A stretch of DNA of 64,000 nt from Actinomycetota bacterium (GCA_009702325.1 WLID01000002.1:124001-188000), one strand, 5' to 3'; counted from the stretch's first letter, positions 45,110 through 53,991 are shown. Translations and numbers: made by a program. Notes: generated from the letters alone by a model not told the origin.

Positions 45110-45667
45110 GTGGGACACGACGACAACTCAATGCACGCATCCGACGATCGGGTGGGTGACGTCTACCTCGACGCAGCCGCCCTCGCCTCACGCATCGTCG
45201 AGCTTGCGGCCGAGATCGCACGCGACTACGACGACCGCGACCCGATTCTTGTCGGCTCGCTCAAGGCGTGTGTCCCGTTCTCAACCGACCTTTCGCGCCA
45301 GCTCGGAATCCTCCACGCCATCGACTTCGTTGAGCTCGCGGGCTACGGCCAGGTCGAGACGGGCGGCCACGAACAAATCCGGTTCCTCAAAGACCTTGAC
45401 CTCAAGATCACCGGACGCCACGTCATCCTCGTTGACGAGGTTGTCGACACGGGCCTGACGCTGCACTACCTAACGCGAATGTTCGAGCTCCGCGAGCCAG
45501 CATCGCTTGCGGCTGTGGCGCTCTTTGACCGACCGTACCGTCGCCTCGTCGACGACCTGCCGCTGAACTACGTCGGCTTCACGATTCCCGATGAGTTCTT
45601 CGTGGGTTACGGGTTCGATCTCGACAACCGCTTTCGTAACCTGCCCGACCTTCACCTCGTGCGATAG
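45110..45667 (+). CDS. hpt: hypoxanthine-guanine phosphoribosyltransferase-like
   Basis: 185 aa. It salvages hypoxanthine and guanine using PRPP. PRPP loop VILVDEVVDTGLTLHYL, upstream DPILVGSLKACVPFSTDL, and the late VGYGFDLDNRFRNLP with the DLDNxxRN base-binding segment. GTG 45110 or ATG 45131 could be the start; neither has a clear ribosome-binding site. Second gene of a pair with the nuclease-like protein. Confidence 0.93.
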   Translation: MGHDDNSMHASDDRVGDVYLDAAALASRIVELAAEIARDYDDRDPILVGSLKACVPFSTDLSRQLGILHAIDFVELAGYGQVETGGHEQIRFLKDLDLKITGRHVILVDEVVDTGLTLHYLTRMFELREPASLAAVALFDRPYRRLVDDLPLNYVGFTIPDEFFVGYGFDLDNRFRNLPDLHLVR

Positions 45668-45699
45668 CCGCCGCGCTGCCACCACAATCGGACTTGGCA

Positions 45700-45733
45700 T
45701 ACAGTTTAGTCGTGGCTAAATTTTAGTCGTGGC
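45700..45733 (+). promoter_or_regulatory. operator and start region of the NRAMP transporter gene
   Basis: TACAGT (45700-45705) is a likely -10. Overlapping it, TTTAGTCGTGGCTAAA (45705-45720) is a 7-2-7 inverted repeat with one mismatch, fitting a DtxR/MntR-like metal-sensor operator by type and place. The 12-mer TTTAGTCGTGGC is repeated 17 bases later (45722-45733). A GTG at 45712, six bases after the -10, opens a four-codon ORF ending TAG at 45724-45726, just before the real GTG at 45729. Confidence 0.65.
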
Positions 45734-47000
45734 GGAACTTCCTGAGCAGCTTCCAACCGGCCTTCGCACGGTTGACGAGGCGCTACACCGCACCCGCTTC
45801 CGCGCGGCGCCCTTCCTCGGCCCCGCCTTCATCGCGTGTGTCGCCTACATCGATCCAGGCAACTTCGCGACGAACATCGCGGGCGGCTCGCAGTTTGGCT
45901 ACACGCTCGTGTGGGTGATCGTCGCCTCGAACCTCATGGCGATGCTCATTCAGACGTTGTCGGCAAAGCTCGGCATCGCGACCCGCCGCAACCTCGCCGA
46001 GACCTGCCGCGAGCAGTTCTCCCGCCGCACCACAATCGCGCTGTGGATCCAAGCAGAGGCAATCGCTATGGCCACTGACCTCGCCGAGTTCCTTGGTGCC
46101 GCGATCGGGTTCAAACTGCTCTTTGGCATCAATCTGTTTGTCGCAACAATCCTGACGGCGATCGCGGCGTTCGCGATTCTGTCGCTCCAACGGTTCGGCT
46201 TTCGACCGTTCGAAGCCGTCATCGCAGCAATCGTCGGTGTCATCGGCGCCTGCTACCTCGCGGAACTGCTCTTCGCATCGCCCGATTGGGGCCTGACGCT
46301 CCACCACGCTGTCGTCCCAAGCTTCCAGGGAGAGGATTCGGTGCTGCTCGCGGTCGGCATCCTCGGCGCAACCGTGATGCCGCACGTGATCTACCTCCAC
46401 TCCGCGCTCACGCAAGATCGCATCGTCCCCGAGTCGGCAGAAGATGCGCGAACGCTCATGCGCTACACGCGGCTCGATGTGCTGCTCGCAATGTCGCTTG
46501 CGGGTTTGATCAACCTTGCAATGCTCGTGATGGCAGCGAGCACATTCTTTGGCAGCGGCCTCCTTCACGTCGACTCGCTCGAAGGGGCACATCGGACGCT
46601 TGAGCCGATCCTTGGCCCAGCGGCCGGCACGCTTTTCGCGATCGCCCTGCTGGCATCGGGCCTCTCGTCGTCAGCGGTCGGCACGCTCTCCGGTCAGGTT
46701 GTGATGCAGGGATTTATCCGGCGCCAGATTCCCGTCGCCGTCCGCCGGTTGATCACGATGGTTCCAGCGTTTGTCGTTGTCGCGATCGGTGTTGACCCAT
46801 CACGAATGCTTGTCGTCTCGCAGGTCATTCTCTCGTTCGGCATCCCGTTTGCCCTGATCCCACTCGTGATGTTCACGGCGAAGCGCGAGATCATGGGTGA
46901 CCTCGTCAATCGGGGCATCACCACGTTCGCAGCGATCATCGTGGCGACGATCATCGTCGGGTTGAACCTGTTTCTCCTCGTCCAGACGTTCGGGATCTAG
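45729..47000 (+). CDS. NRAMP-family divalent metal transporter (MntH-like)
   Basis: 423 aa with about eleven membrane helices. The metal site is intact: D42-P-G-N45 in helix 1 (YIDPGNFATNIAGG) and the MPH motif in helix 6 (GATVMPHVIYLHSAL). Likely imports Mn2+ or Fe2+ with protons. The GTG at 45729 follows a duplicated start region with a probable metal-regulator operator, suggesting repression when metal is sufficient. Confidence 0.93.
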   Translation: MAELPEQLPTGLRTVDEALHRTRFRAAPFLGPAFIACVAYIDPGNFATNIAGGSQFGYTLVWVIVASNLMAMLIQTLSAKLGIATRRNLAETCREQFSRRTTIALWIQAEAIAMATDLAEFLGAAIGFKLLFGINLFVATILTAIAAFAILSLQRFGFRPFEAVIAAIVGVIGACYLAELLFASPDWGLTLHHAVVPSFQGEDSVLLAVGILGATVMPHVIYLHSALTQDRIVPESAEDARTLMRYTRLDVLLAMSLAGLINLAMLVMAASTFFGSGLLHVDSLEGAHRTLEPILGPAAGTLFAIALLASGLSSSAVGTLSGQVVMQGFIRRQIPVAVRRLITMVPAFVVVAIGVDPSRMLVVSQVILSFGIPFALIPLVMFTAKREIMGDLVNRGITTFAAIIVATIIVGLNLFLLVQTFGI

Positions 47001-47086
47001 CCCGTGTGAAGCCGGGGTTTCCCGGCCACACAAATCCGCAGGAATTCCGTACGCCGACCTGGGCCGAACGGGATACGGTGTGCGTC

Positions 47087-47533
47087 GTGATCCATCCTGA
47101 ACTCATCGATCTGCAGGCAACTCCCGCGGTCGTCACGCACCACACGACCGACGCCGAGCATCTAACGGAGCTCTTCGACGAAGGATTCGAGGCGCTCTAT
47201 ACGCGCCTGGCAGCAGCGGGGGTCGCCCCCACCGGCGCGCCGTTTGCCCGCTATCTCTCGGTAGGCGAGATCTTCGAGGTTGAGCTTGGCGTCCCCACGT
47301 CGGAAGCATCGTCGATCCCGACTGTTGATCTCCCGGAATGTCAGGCGGCACGCCTGCGGTACGTCGGGCCCTACGAGGGGCTCCGCGACGCCTGCGCCCA
47401 GCTCTTCGAGTGGATTGGCGAATACGGCCGCCACCCTGCGGGCCCGTTCTGGGAGAGCTACGTAACCGACCCTCGCACCGAGCCTGATCCGGCGAAGCGG
47501 ATCACCGATATTTACGTCCCGCTCGCGGGTTAG
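47087..47533 (+). CDS. GyrI-like small-molecule-binding protein
   Basis: 148 aa, a stand-alone GyrI/BacI-type domain. Typical segments: PAVVTHHTTDAEHLTELFDE, a central ARYLSVGEIFEVELGVP, and the late YVGPYEGLRDACAQLFEWIG with WESYVTDPRTEPDPAKRITD, ending IYVPL. No DNA-binding domain. Ligand unknown. GTG 47087 follows TACGGT (47074-47079) by seven bases, so the reading from 47006 is too long. Its end overlaps the M23 peptidase gene by 4 bases, converging. Confidence 0.85.
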   Translation: MIHPELIDLQATPAVVTHHTTDAEHLTELFDEGFEALYTRLAAAGVAPTGAPFARYLSVGEIFEVELGVPTSEASSIPTVDLPECQAARLRYVGPYEGLRDACAQLFEWIGEYGRHPAGPFWESYVTDPRTEPDPAKRITDIYVPLAG

Positions 47534-48720
47534 AGGTAACCCATCGGATCGACGGGGTTTCCGTTGATCCGAACCTCAAAGTGCAGATGCGGCCCGGTGC
47601 AGTGACCGGTGCATCCGACGTAGCCAAGCGTTTGACCTTGGCTGACGACCTGCCCGCACGTCACCGCGATTGAGGACTGGTGCCCGTAGGCGGTTGCGAG
47701 GTTGCCACCGTTGTCGAGGATCACCAGGTTGCCGTACCCCTCCTCCCAACCGCAGTAGATGACCTTCCCGGTGGCGGCAGCGCGGATCGGGGTGCCCGTT
47801 GAAACGCCGATGTCGATGCCTTCGTGCATTCGTCCCCAACGCCAGCCGTACGGGCTTGTGACAGGGCCGGACACAGGCCAGATCAGGCCTGCGCTCGACG
47901 GGGTGGCGGTCGGAGCACCTGAATTCGTCTGCTGGGCGGCACGGATCTGCGCCGCGAGCGATTCACTCGCTGCCTTGAGAGCGTCGATCTCCTCCGCCTC
48001 GGCGCGATCTTTGGCGCTCAAGGACGAGAGTGCAACGAGCTTCTGCTGCCGATCAGCATCAAGCGCATTCTTGGCGCCGAGTAAGGTCAGCTTCACAGAG
48101 CGCGTCTGCGCGGCGCGGGCGGCGATCACACGTTCTTCGCCCTTCACCTTCGACCGCACAGCGCGTGTCTTCACACGAGACGCCTGCATCGACCGCTTTG
48201 CCTGATCCACCTTCGCCGCAATCAGCTTGTCTTCGTGACCGATGCGCCGCACGAAGTCTGACTGAGAAATCATGTCGTTCAACGAGCCGGAGCCAAGGTA
48301 GACCTCCCACGTCGAGGGCTCGCCGCTCATGTAGATCGTGACAAGCCGCTCCGTGAGGTGCTTGAGCGCCGTGTCGTACTGAGCCTTCAGCGTGTTCAGT
48401 CGCTGGGTTTGCAGCACGTAGAGCTGCGCAAGGGCGTGGAGACGCTGCTGGTGCAGGCGAACATCCCGCTCGAGGGTGGTGAGCTTGAGGGAGACGTCAC
48501 CGACCTTCGTCTCAAGCGTCCGAATCTGGGATGTGAACCCGTCGATCTGCGTCTGGAGCGACGACTCGCTGGCTTTGCGTGCGCCGAGCGAATCCTTCAA
48601 CGCCTGGATCTTCGAGTCGACCTGCTGCTTCTTGGCCGTGATCGGCTGCACCGAATCGCCGAAGGCGGGCGTGCTCACACAAAGCAGGCAGATAACCGCC
48701 ACGAGAAGACGCCGCGTCAT
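47530..48720 (-). CDS. secreted M23 peptidase with coiled coil (EnvC-like)
   Basis: 396 aa. Signal peptide (RRLLVAVICLLCVSTPAFG), a long coiled-coil region (about 25-265), a short PT-rich linker, and a C-terminal LytM/M23 domain. Zinc-site motifs are intact: GRMHEGIDIG (His, Asp) and GPHLHFEVRING (HxH), so it is probably an active endopeptidase cutting peptide cross-links rather than an inert EnvC-type activator. Its role at the septum is inferred. Confidence 0.93.
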   Translation of the reverse strand: MTRRLLVAVICLLCVSTPAFGDSVQPITAKKQQVDSKIQALKDSLGARKASESSLQTQIDGFTSQIRTLETKVGDVSLKLTTLERDVRLHQQRLHALAQLYVLQTQRLNTLKAQYDTALKHLTERLVTIYMSGEPSTWEVYLGSGSLNDMISQSDFVRRIGHEDKLIAAKVDQAKRSMQASRVKTRAVRSKVKGEERVIAARAAQTRSVKLTLLGAKNALDADRQQKLVALSSLSAKDRAEAEEIDALKAASESLAAQIRAAQQTNSGAPTATPSSAGLIWPVSGPVTSPYGWRWGRMHEGIDIGVSTGTPIRAAATGKVIYCGWEEGYGNLVILDNGGNLATAYGHQSSIAVTCGQVVSQGQTLGYVGCTGHCTGPHLHFEVRINGNPVDPMGYL

Positions 48721-48747
48721 TGCAACGAACCTTCGCCCCGGGTGGGG

Positions 48748-49047
48748 CTACTCCTTCGCCGAGCCCTCGTCGATGATCCGAAGTGCCTCGGCGGCGGTGC
48801 GCCGGAGAGGCCCAACGAGTTCGCGATAGTCCGTGTCGTCGATCTTGCCCGTTCGATGATCGAACTCGAGCTCTTTCAGCGCGGCAAGCGCGCGGTCTCG
48901 CTCTTCGATGACGGCGATGCGCCGTTCCTGCTCTGGCGTCGGCCCATCGAGCGGCGCGTCGAGGTCGTCGGCGTGCTGAATGAAGGGCAGCGCGGTTAGG
49001 AGCACCGCGAGCGCAGCGAGGATCGCGCCGAGAGCGAGTGAGATCAT
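48748..49047 (-). CDS. small membrane protein of the cytochrome c maturation operon
   Basis: 99 aa. One N-terminal membrane helix (ISLALGAILAALAVLLTALP) then a charged helical domain (RRIAVIEERDRALAALKELE, then HRTGKIDDTDYRELVGPLRR), the same plan as CcmI N-terminal segments and other Ccm accessory proteins. There is no CxxC motif. ATG 49047 overlaps the ccmF stop (ATGA). Confidence 0.8.
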   Translation of the reverse strand: MISLALGAILAALAVLLTALPFIQHADDLDAPLDGPTPEQERRIAVIEERDRALAALKELEFDHRTGKIDDTDYRELVGPLRRTAAEALRIIDEGSAKE

Positions 49048-50990
49048 GCGCGGGCGAGCGCGAGTCGGGCGACGAGCCGCTTCTGCTCGCGCGCATCTGG
49101 CCACAACGCGACCATCGAGCCAATGATGAAGACGATTCCGGCAACCCACAGCAGGTTGACGAGCGGCTTCACGAGCACCTTGAAGTAGACGCCCTCGCCT
49201 TGCTTCTGGTCGAAGATCACGTAGAGGTCCTCGGCGCGGAGCCAGTTTGTGTGGATGCCGACCTCACGCGAGCTGGAGCCGTCTGCGAAGTAGGCGTTCG
49301 TGCCGCTCCGAAGCGTTCCGGTCGACCTACCCGTGAACGTCATGACCGCTCGTGTTTCCGACGATGTCGGCCCCTTCTCGACCTCAAGGTTCTTGTAGGT
49401 GACGTTGTATCCAGCGACGCTCATCGTCTGGCCGGGGAGCAGCAGCTGCTCCTTCGTGGAGCCGTACGCGCTCGATCCTGCGACGCCGATCGCGAACAGG
49501 ACGATTGCAAAGTGAACGACATACCCGCCGTAGCGGCGACGGTTGCGGCCAACGAGTTCGGTGAGCGACCCGGTTGCGCGGGTACCTCGCACGACTTCGA
49601 CAACGATCGTCGTAAGAACGAACGCGCAGAACGTGTAGGCGATGATCCCGGGGATCGAGGAGCCGGCACCGAGGATGAGCAGCACGACGCCTGCGGTGAG
49701 GGCGACCGAAATCGGCCAACGGAGCGTTGCTATCAGCGAACGCACCGACGCACGACGCCATGCGATCAGCGGCCCGATGCCCATCAGCAGCAGCAGCGGC
49801 AGCCCGAAGGCGCGCAGGAAGAAGTCGTAGTAGGGCCGACCGATCGTCTTTGACTCGCCGAGAAACGCCTGGGTGAGCACAGGGAACAGCACGCCCCACA
49901 AAATCGTCAGGCAGAGCGCCACAAGCAGCAGGTTGTTGTAGAGGAACGTCGCTTCGCGTGAGAGCGCCGACTCAAGCTTCGTGCGTGCACGCAGCAACGG
50001 CAGACGACTGAGGATCAACCAGGTCGAGAAGATCGCCGTCGCGCAGACGAACACGAGGAACCATGGGCCGATCGAGCTCCTGGCGAACGAGTGGATCGAG
50101 TTGATCACGCCGGAACGCGTGAGGAACGTGCCGAACACCGAGAGTTCGAACGCGAGCGCAACCAGCACGACGTTCCAGATCTTCAGCATTCCCTTGCGTT
50201 CCTGGATCATCACCGAGTGCAGGAACGCGGTGGCGGCAAGCCACGGCATGAGTGCCGCGTTCTCGACGGGATCCCACGCGTAGTAGCCGCCCCAGCCCAC
50301 CTCGACATATGCCCAGTGCGAGCCGAGCAGCTGCCCGAAACCGAGGAACATCCAGGCTGCGAGCGTCCATCGGCGGGTTGCGATCAGCCAGCGCTCGTCG
50401 GCCTGCCGTGCGAGGAGCGCACCGGCGGCGAACGCGAATGGGACGGTGAGTCCGACGTAGCCGAGGTAGAGCATCGGCGGGTGCGCGACCATGTAGGGGT
50501 TCTGCAGGCTTGGTGTCAGGCCGGCGCCGTCAACCGCACGTGACTGCGTCACAAACGGGCTTGAAACAGCGACCAAGATGAACGAGAAGAACGTCGCGAC
50601 ACCGGCAAACACCGGCACCGTCCATGCGATGAGGTCGCGTAGCAGCCGCTTGTTGAGCGTCACCGAAAGCGCTGCGTACCCGGTGAGGATGAGGAGCCAG
50701 AGGAGGAGCGACCCTTCCTGCCCACCCCAGAACGCCGAGAGCGAGTAGAGCGTCGGCAGATCGTGGCTTGTGTGCGACGCGGCGTACACGAAGGTGTAGT
50801 CGTGGCGAACAAGCGCCGAGGCGAGGATTGCGCTCGCGATGAAGGTCGAGACGAAGCAGGCGATCAGCGCGTTGCGCGCCGAATCGACAAGGCGGCGACG
50901 GTTGGCCATTGCGCCCGTGATGCCCGCTGCGAGCGCCCAGAGGGCAAGCCCGAAGCTAACGATCAGCGCCGCGCGACCGAGATCGGCCAC
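49044..50990 (-). CDS. ccmF: cytochrome c heme lyase CcmF
   Basis: 648 aa with about fourteen membrane helices. WWD heme-handling motif WGGYYAWDPVENAALMPWL, HPPMLYLGYVG and LTRSGVINSIHSFA histidines, and a C-terminal extracytoplasmic domain before the last helix. It receives heme from CcmE and attaches it to CxxCH apocytochromes. The only cytochrome c candidate in this window is at 60580. ccmE lies directly upstream with no gap. Confidence 0.95.
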   Translation of the reverse strand: MADLGRAALIVSFGLALWALAAGITGAMANRRRLVDSARNALIACFVSTFIASAILASALVRHDYTFVYAASHTSHDLPTLYSLSAFWGGQEGSLLLWLLILTGYAALSVTLNKRLLRDLIAWTVPVFAGVATFFSFILVAVSSPFVTQSRAVDGAGLTPSLQNPYMVAHPPMLYLGYVGLTVPFAFAAGALLARQADERWLIATRRWTLAAWMFLGFGQLLGSHWAYVEVGWGGYYAWDPVENAALMPWLAATAFLHSVMIQERKGMLKIWNVVLVALAFELSVFGTFLTRSGVINSIHSFARSSIGPWFLVFVCATAIFSTWLILSRLPLLRARTKLESALSREATFLYNNLLLVALCLTILWGVLFPVLTQAFLGESKTIGRPYYDFFLRAFGLPLLLLMGIGPLIAWRRASVRSLIATLRWPISVALTAGVVLLILGAGSSIPGIIAYTFCAFVLTTIVVEVVRGTRATGSLTELVGRNRRRYGGYVVHFAIVLFAIGVAGSSAYGSTKEQLLLPGQTMSVAGYNVTYKNLEVEKGPTSSETRAVMTFTGRSTGTLRSGTNAYFADGSSSREVGIHTNWLRAEDLYVIFDQKQGEGVYFKVLVKPLVNLLWVAGIVFIIGSMVALWPDAREQKRLVARLALARA

Positions 50991-51386
50991 TTACGACCCG
51001 TTAGTCGTCGTGTACTTGCTTGGGCACTTCGTCGTCATGTCCGTCGCGACGAACGTGCCGTTTTTCATTGCGCCCGTGAGGTTCACGTGGCGACCGACCT
51101 TGAAGAGGTCAGGAACTGAGCCGTGGAAGTTGATCGGGATCGTCTGGCTCTTGCCGGAGATATCGCGGAGGCCGAAGGTGAGGCCGGTTGTGTGCGACTC
51201 ACCCGCGACCGGGCCAATGACTTCACCGGTGAGCGACACGGTGCCGGTGTGTCCGGCAAGGTTGCTCGGCTGCAGGACGGGCGTCGAGTTACCAACGACG
51301 GCCGTGTAAAGCAGGAACACCGCGAGCAGCATCGCAATGGCGAGCGCCACGACCAGGCGAGCAGGATTACGCTTCGAGCGGGCCAC
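50991..51386 (-). CDS. ccmE: heme chaperone CcmE, CxxxY type
   Basis: 131 aa. N-terminal membrane helix (LVVALAIAMLLAVFLLYTAV), then the OB-fold domain (TGTVSLTGEVIGPV, IPINFHGSVPDLFKVGRHVN). The heme-binding motif is C121-P-S-K-Y125 instead of the H-x3-Y of proteobacterial CcmE. This CxxxY variant is known from some Gram-positives, delta-proteobacteria and archaea. GTG 51386 follows TACACT (51394-51399) by seven bases. First gene of ccmE-ccmF-small protein. Confidence 0.92.
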   Translation of the reverse strand: MARSKRNPARLVVALAIAMLLAVFLLYTAVVGNSTPVLQPSNLAGHTGTVSLTGEVIGPVAGESHTTGLTFGLRDISGKSQTIPINFHGSVPDLFKVGRHVNLTGAMKNGTFVATDMTTKCPSKYTTTNGS

Positions 51387-51467
51387 TGCCAGAAGTGTAC
51401 CCCACCCCGGATGGCACAGTGTTAGGAGGGTGTGAGCCGTTCGACCGGGCGGTGGTGCCGCGGCGAG

Positions 51468-51713
51468 CTAGGCGTCGACCTGAGCCGCATCAAGGCTGCG
51501 GCCCGGCACGCGATACCCGTGGTCGGCACAAAGCGACCCCGGATTCTCTTCGGTCAGTGCGTCACAGTAGCCCTTGCCGTAGGCCGCACGCATGAATGCA
51601 GCGACGACCTCGAGCGACCACTCTCCGATGCCTGCAGCCTCGCGCCAGAGATCGGCGAGACGGAGGTCGATGTCGAGTTCGAGCAGGTCGATACGGCTGG
51701 GCGAACTGCTCAT
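51468..51713 (-). CDS. small conserved hypothetical protein
   Basis: 81 aa. The middle (RIDLLELDIDLRLADLWREA, GEWSLEVVAAFMRAAYGKGY) is helical. Two cysteines (in GYCDAL and SLCADHGYRVP) are spaced 13 apart. I do not recognise the family. ATG 51713 is chosen because TAGGCT (51721-51726) ends seven bases upstream. Divergent from the TIM-barrel gene at 51775. Confidence 0.7.
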   Translation of the reverse strand: MSSSPSRIDLLELDIDLRLADLWREAAGIGEWSLEVVAAFMRAAYGKGYCDALTEENPGSLCADHGYRVPGRSLDAAQVDA

Positions 51714-51720
51714 GTAGGAG

Positions 51721-51767
51721 AGCCTAGAGAGGCCTCCGGACGGACCGACCCCGGCGACCACTACGCT
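51721..51767. promoter_or_regulatory. divergent leaderless-type -10 elements
   Basis: TAGGCT on the minus strand (51721-51726) seven bases before the start at 51713, and TACGCT on the plus strand (51762-51767) seven bases before the start at 51775. The two genes share only a 61-base intergenic region, so their promoters overlap. Confidence 0.6.
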
Positions 51768-51774
51768 TGCCGGG

Positions 51775-52590
51775 ATGACAAAGTCCCTGCATATCGGGCC
51801 AGCACGCGTTCCGTCGCAGGACAGCCCGGACGCGGCAATCGCCCTGCTGCTCGAGCGCGGATACAGCGCGTGTGAGCTCGATTTCGAGGGGAAGTTCTGG
51901 ATGAGCTACGAGTTCGCCGAGCGCTTTGGTGAACTTGCCCGCGACGCGAGCATCGTCCTTTCCGTCCACGCCCCGATTGCGGGCTTCATGGGCCATGCCG
52001 AGCGTGGGAAGAAGTTGAACATGGCGGTCGGGATGCTCGATCACTCAGCGGGGATCGCCACGGTCGCGGGCGCCGAAGTTGTTGTCTTCCACCCAGGTTT
52101 CCTCCTTGGCCGCACCCGTGAGGACGCGATCGACTCGGTGTGCGAGCAGCTCGGCGAGCTGCGTGAGCGGCTTGAGGGGAAGGATCGCGCCGTTCCGTTC
52201 GGGATCGAAGTGATGGGTCGTGTCCGCGAGCTTGGGTCGCTTGATGACGTCGTCGAGATCGCACGACGGCTTGGGTGGGTGCGGCCGGTGATCGACTTCG
52301 CCCACATGCACGCCACCTCTGATGGACAGTTCCTCTCGGTCGAGCCGTTCGTCGAAGCGCTCGCGAAGGCCGATGCGGTTTTGGCGCCTGGTGCGCCGTT
52401 CCACATCCACTTCTCGGACATCCAGTTCGCAAACCGCAACGAGACCAAGCACCTCCCCTACGGTGATGGAACGCTGCGCGCGGAGCCGCTGAAGCAGGCG
52501 CTTTCTCAGTTCGACCGCCCCGCCACGATCATCTCGGAGTCACCCGATGAAGAGTCGTCGCAGCGGATCAAAGCGATCCTCCAGGCCTGA
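51775..52590 (+). CDS. TIM-barrel protein, endonuclease IV / xylose isomerase-like
   Basis: 271 aa single-domain AP-endonuclease-2-type barrel. Metal-site residues are recognisable: VLSVHAPI (His), VVFHPGFLLGR (His), GIEVMGR (Glu), VIDFAHMHATSDG (Asp, His), FHIHFSDIQ (His, Asp) and ISESP (Glu). This matches endonuclease IV, though annotation can equally be sugar isomerase-like. Leaderless-type start. The phosphomannomutase gene follows after 48 bases with its own -10. Confidence 0.85.
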   Translation: MTKSLHIGPARVPSQDSPDAAIALLLERGYSACELDFEGKFWMSYEFAERFGELARDASIVLSVHAPIAGFMGHAERGKKLNMAVGMLDHSAGIATVAGAEVVVFHPGFLLGRTREDAIDSVCEQLGELRERLEGKDRAVPFGIEVMGRVRELGSLDDVVEIARRLGWVRPVIDFAHMHATSDGQFLSVEPFVEALAKADAVLAPGAPFHIHFSDIQFANRNETKHLPYGDGTLRAEPLKQALSQFDRPATIISESPDEESSQRIKAILQA

Positions 52591-52638
52591 GCAACTCTGC
52601 AACACGCCGGACACACGGTTTTCCGTAGAGTCCAGGGC

Positions 52639-53982
52639 ATGCTCAATCCAGCGATCTTCAAGGCGTACGACGTCCGCGGCATCTACGGGACGGATCTCGA
52701 CGAGGAGGGCGGCTACGCAATCGGCCGCGCCTACGTTGAACAGTTCGAACCGCGCAAGATCGCCGTTGGGCGCGACATGCGTCTCGCAAGCCCGTCGGTC
52801 GCTGCAGCCGTAATCGAAGGCGCCGCCGACGCGGGCGCCGACGTCATCGACCTTGGTCTTGTCGGCACCGAGATGGTCTATTTCGCGGTCGGCAACCTCG
52901 CGCTTGAAGGCGGGATCATGGTCACCGCCTCACACAACCCGAAGGAGTACATCGGGATGAAGATCGTGCGCCGGGGCGCGCTGCCCGTGGGCGGCGAGTC
53001 GGGTCTGCTCGATGTTCGCGACCGCGCCGTGAAGGGCGAGTGGCGCGACGCGACACGCGGAACGATCACCGAAGAGAACGTGTGGGATGCCTACGTCGAC
53101 TGCGTGCTCGGCTTCATCGATCCCGCTGCGATCAAGCCGCTGAAGATCGTCGTCGATGCCGCAAACGGCATGGCTGGCGTCATGCTCCCCCGCGTGCTCG
53201 ACCGGCTGCCGCAGGTTGAAGTTGTGCGGTGCTACTTCGAACCCGACGGGTCGTTCCCGAACCACGAGCCAAACCCGCTGCTGCCGGAGAACCGTGACTT
53301 CATCATCGAGAAGACACGCTCCGAGAAGGCCGACTTTGGGGTCGCCTACGACGGGGACGCAGACCGCTGCTTCTTCGTCGACGAGACCGGCGAGTTCATT
53401 CCGGGCGACTTCACCACTGCGCTCTTTGCCGAGACAATGCTCGCCCGCGAGCCCGGCGGCACCGTGATCTACGACGTCCGCGCCTCGTGGGCCGTGCCGA
53501 AGGCGATTGAAGCTGCGGGCGGGGTTGCCCTTGCGAATCGCGTCGGGCACGCGTTCATCAAGCAGCGCATGCGCGATGTCGACGCTGTCTTTGCGGGCGA
53601 GGTTTCAGCCCACTACTACTTCCGCGACTTCACGAAGGCAGATACGGGCGTTGTGCCGTTCCTCGTGATGCTCGAGATCGTCTCGAAGCGCGGGCAGAAG
53701 GTCTCCGAGATTCTCGCGCCGCTGCGCTCGACCTACTTCCTCACAGGCGAGATCAACACGCCTGTTGCGGACGTGCCGCTGAAGCTGCAGGAGATCAAGG
53801 ATCGCTACGCCAGCCAAGGCAAGGTTTCGCACCTCGATGGTCTCTCGATCGATGCCGACGACTGGCATATGAATATCCGCCCGTCGAACACGGAGCCGTT
53901 GCTCCGCCTCAACCTCGAAGCGCTCTCTCAGGAATTGATGGAGAGCAAGCGCGACGAGGTGCTTGAACTCATCCGCTCGTAG
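52639..53982 (+). CDS. phosphomannomutase/phosphoglucomutase
   Basis: 447 aa of the alpha-D-phosphohexomutase family, with four domains. Active-site serine S98 in TASHNPKEYIG, metal-binding DGDADRCFF, sugar-binding GEVSAHYYFRD and the phosphate-binding C-terminal RPSNTEPLLRLN. It converts mannose-6-P/glucose-6-P to the 1-phosphates used for GDP-mannose and UDP-glucose synthesis. TAGAGT (52626-52631) seven bases before the ATG. Confidence 0.94.
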   Translation: MLNPAIFKAYDVRGIYGTDLDEEGGYAIGRAYVEQFEPRKIAVGRDMRLASPSVAAAVIEGAADAGADVIDLGLVGTEMVYFAVGNLALEGGIMVTASHNPKEYIGMKIVRRGALPVGGESGLLDVRDRAVKGEWRDATRGTITEENVWDAYVDCVLGFIDPAAIKPLKIVVDAANGMAGVMLPRVLDRLPQVEVVRCYFEPDGSFPNHEPNPLLPENRDFIIEKTRSEKADFGVAYDGDADRCFFVDETGEFIPGDFTTALFAETMLAREPGGTVIYDVRASWAVPKAIEAAGGVALANRVGHAFIKQRMRDVDAVFAGEVSAHYYFRDFTKADTGVVPFLVMLEIVSKRGQKVSEILAPLRSTYFLTGEINTPVADVPLKLQEIKDRYASQGKVSHLDGLSIDADDWHMNIRPSNTEPLLRLNLEALSQELMESKRDEVLELIRS

Positions 53983-53991
53983 AGCTGCGAG

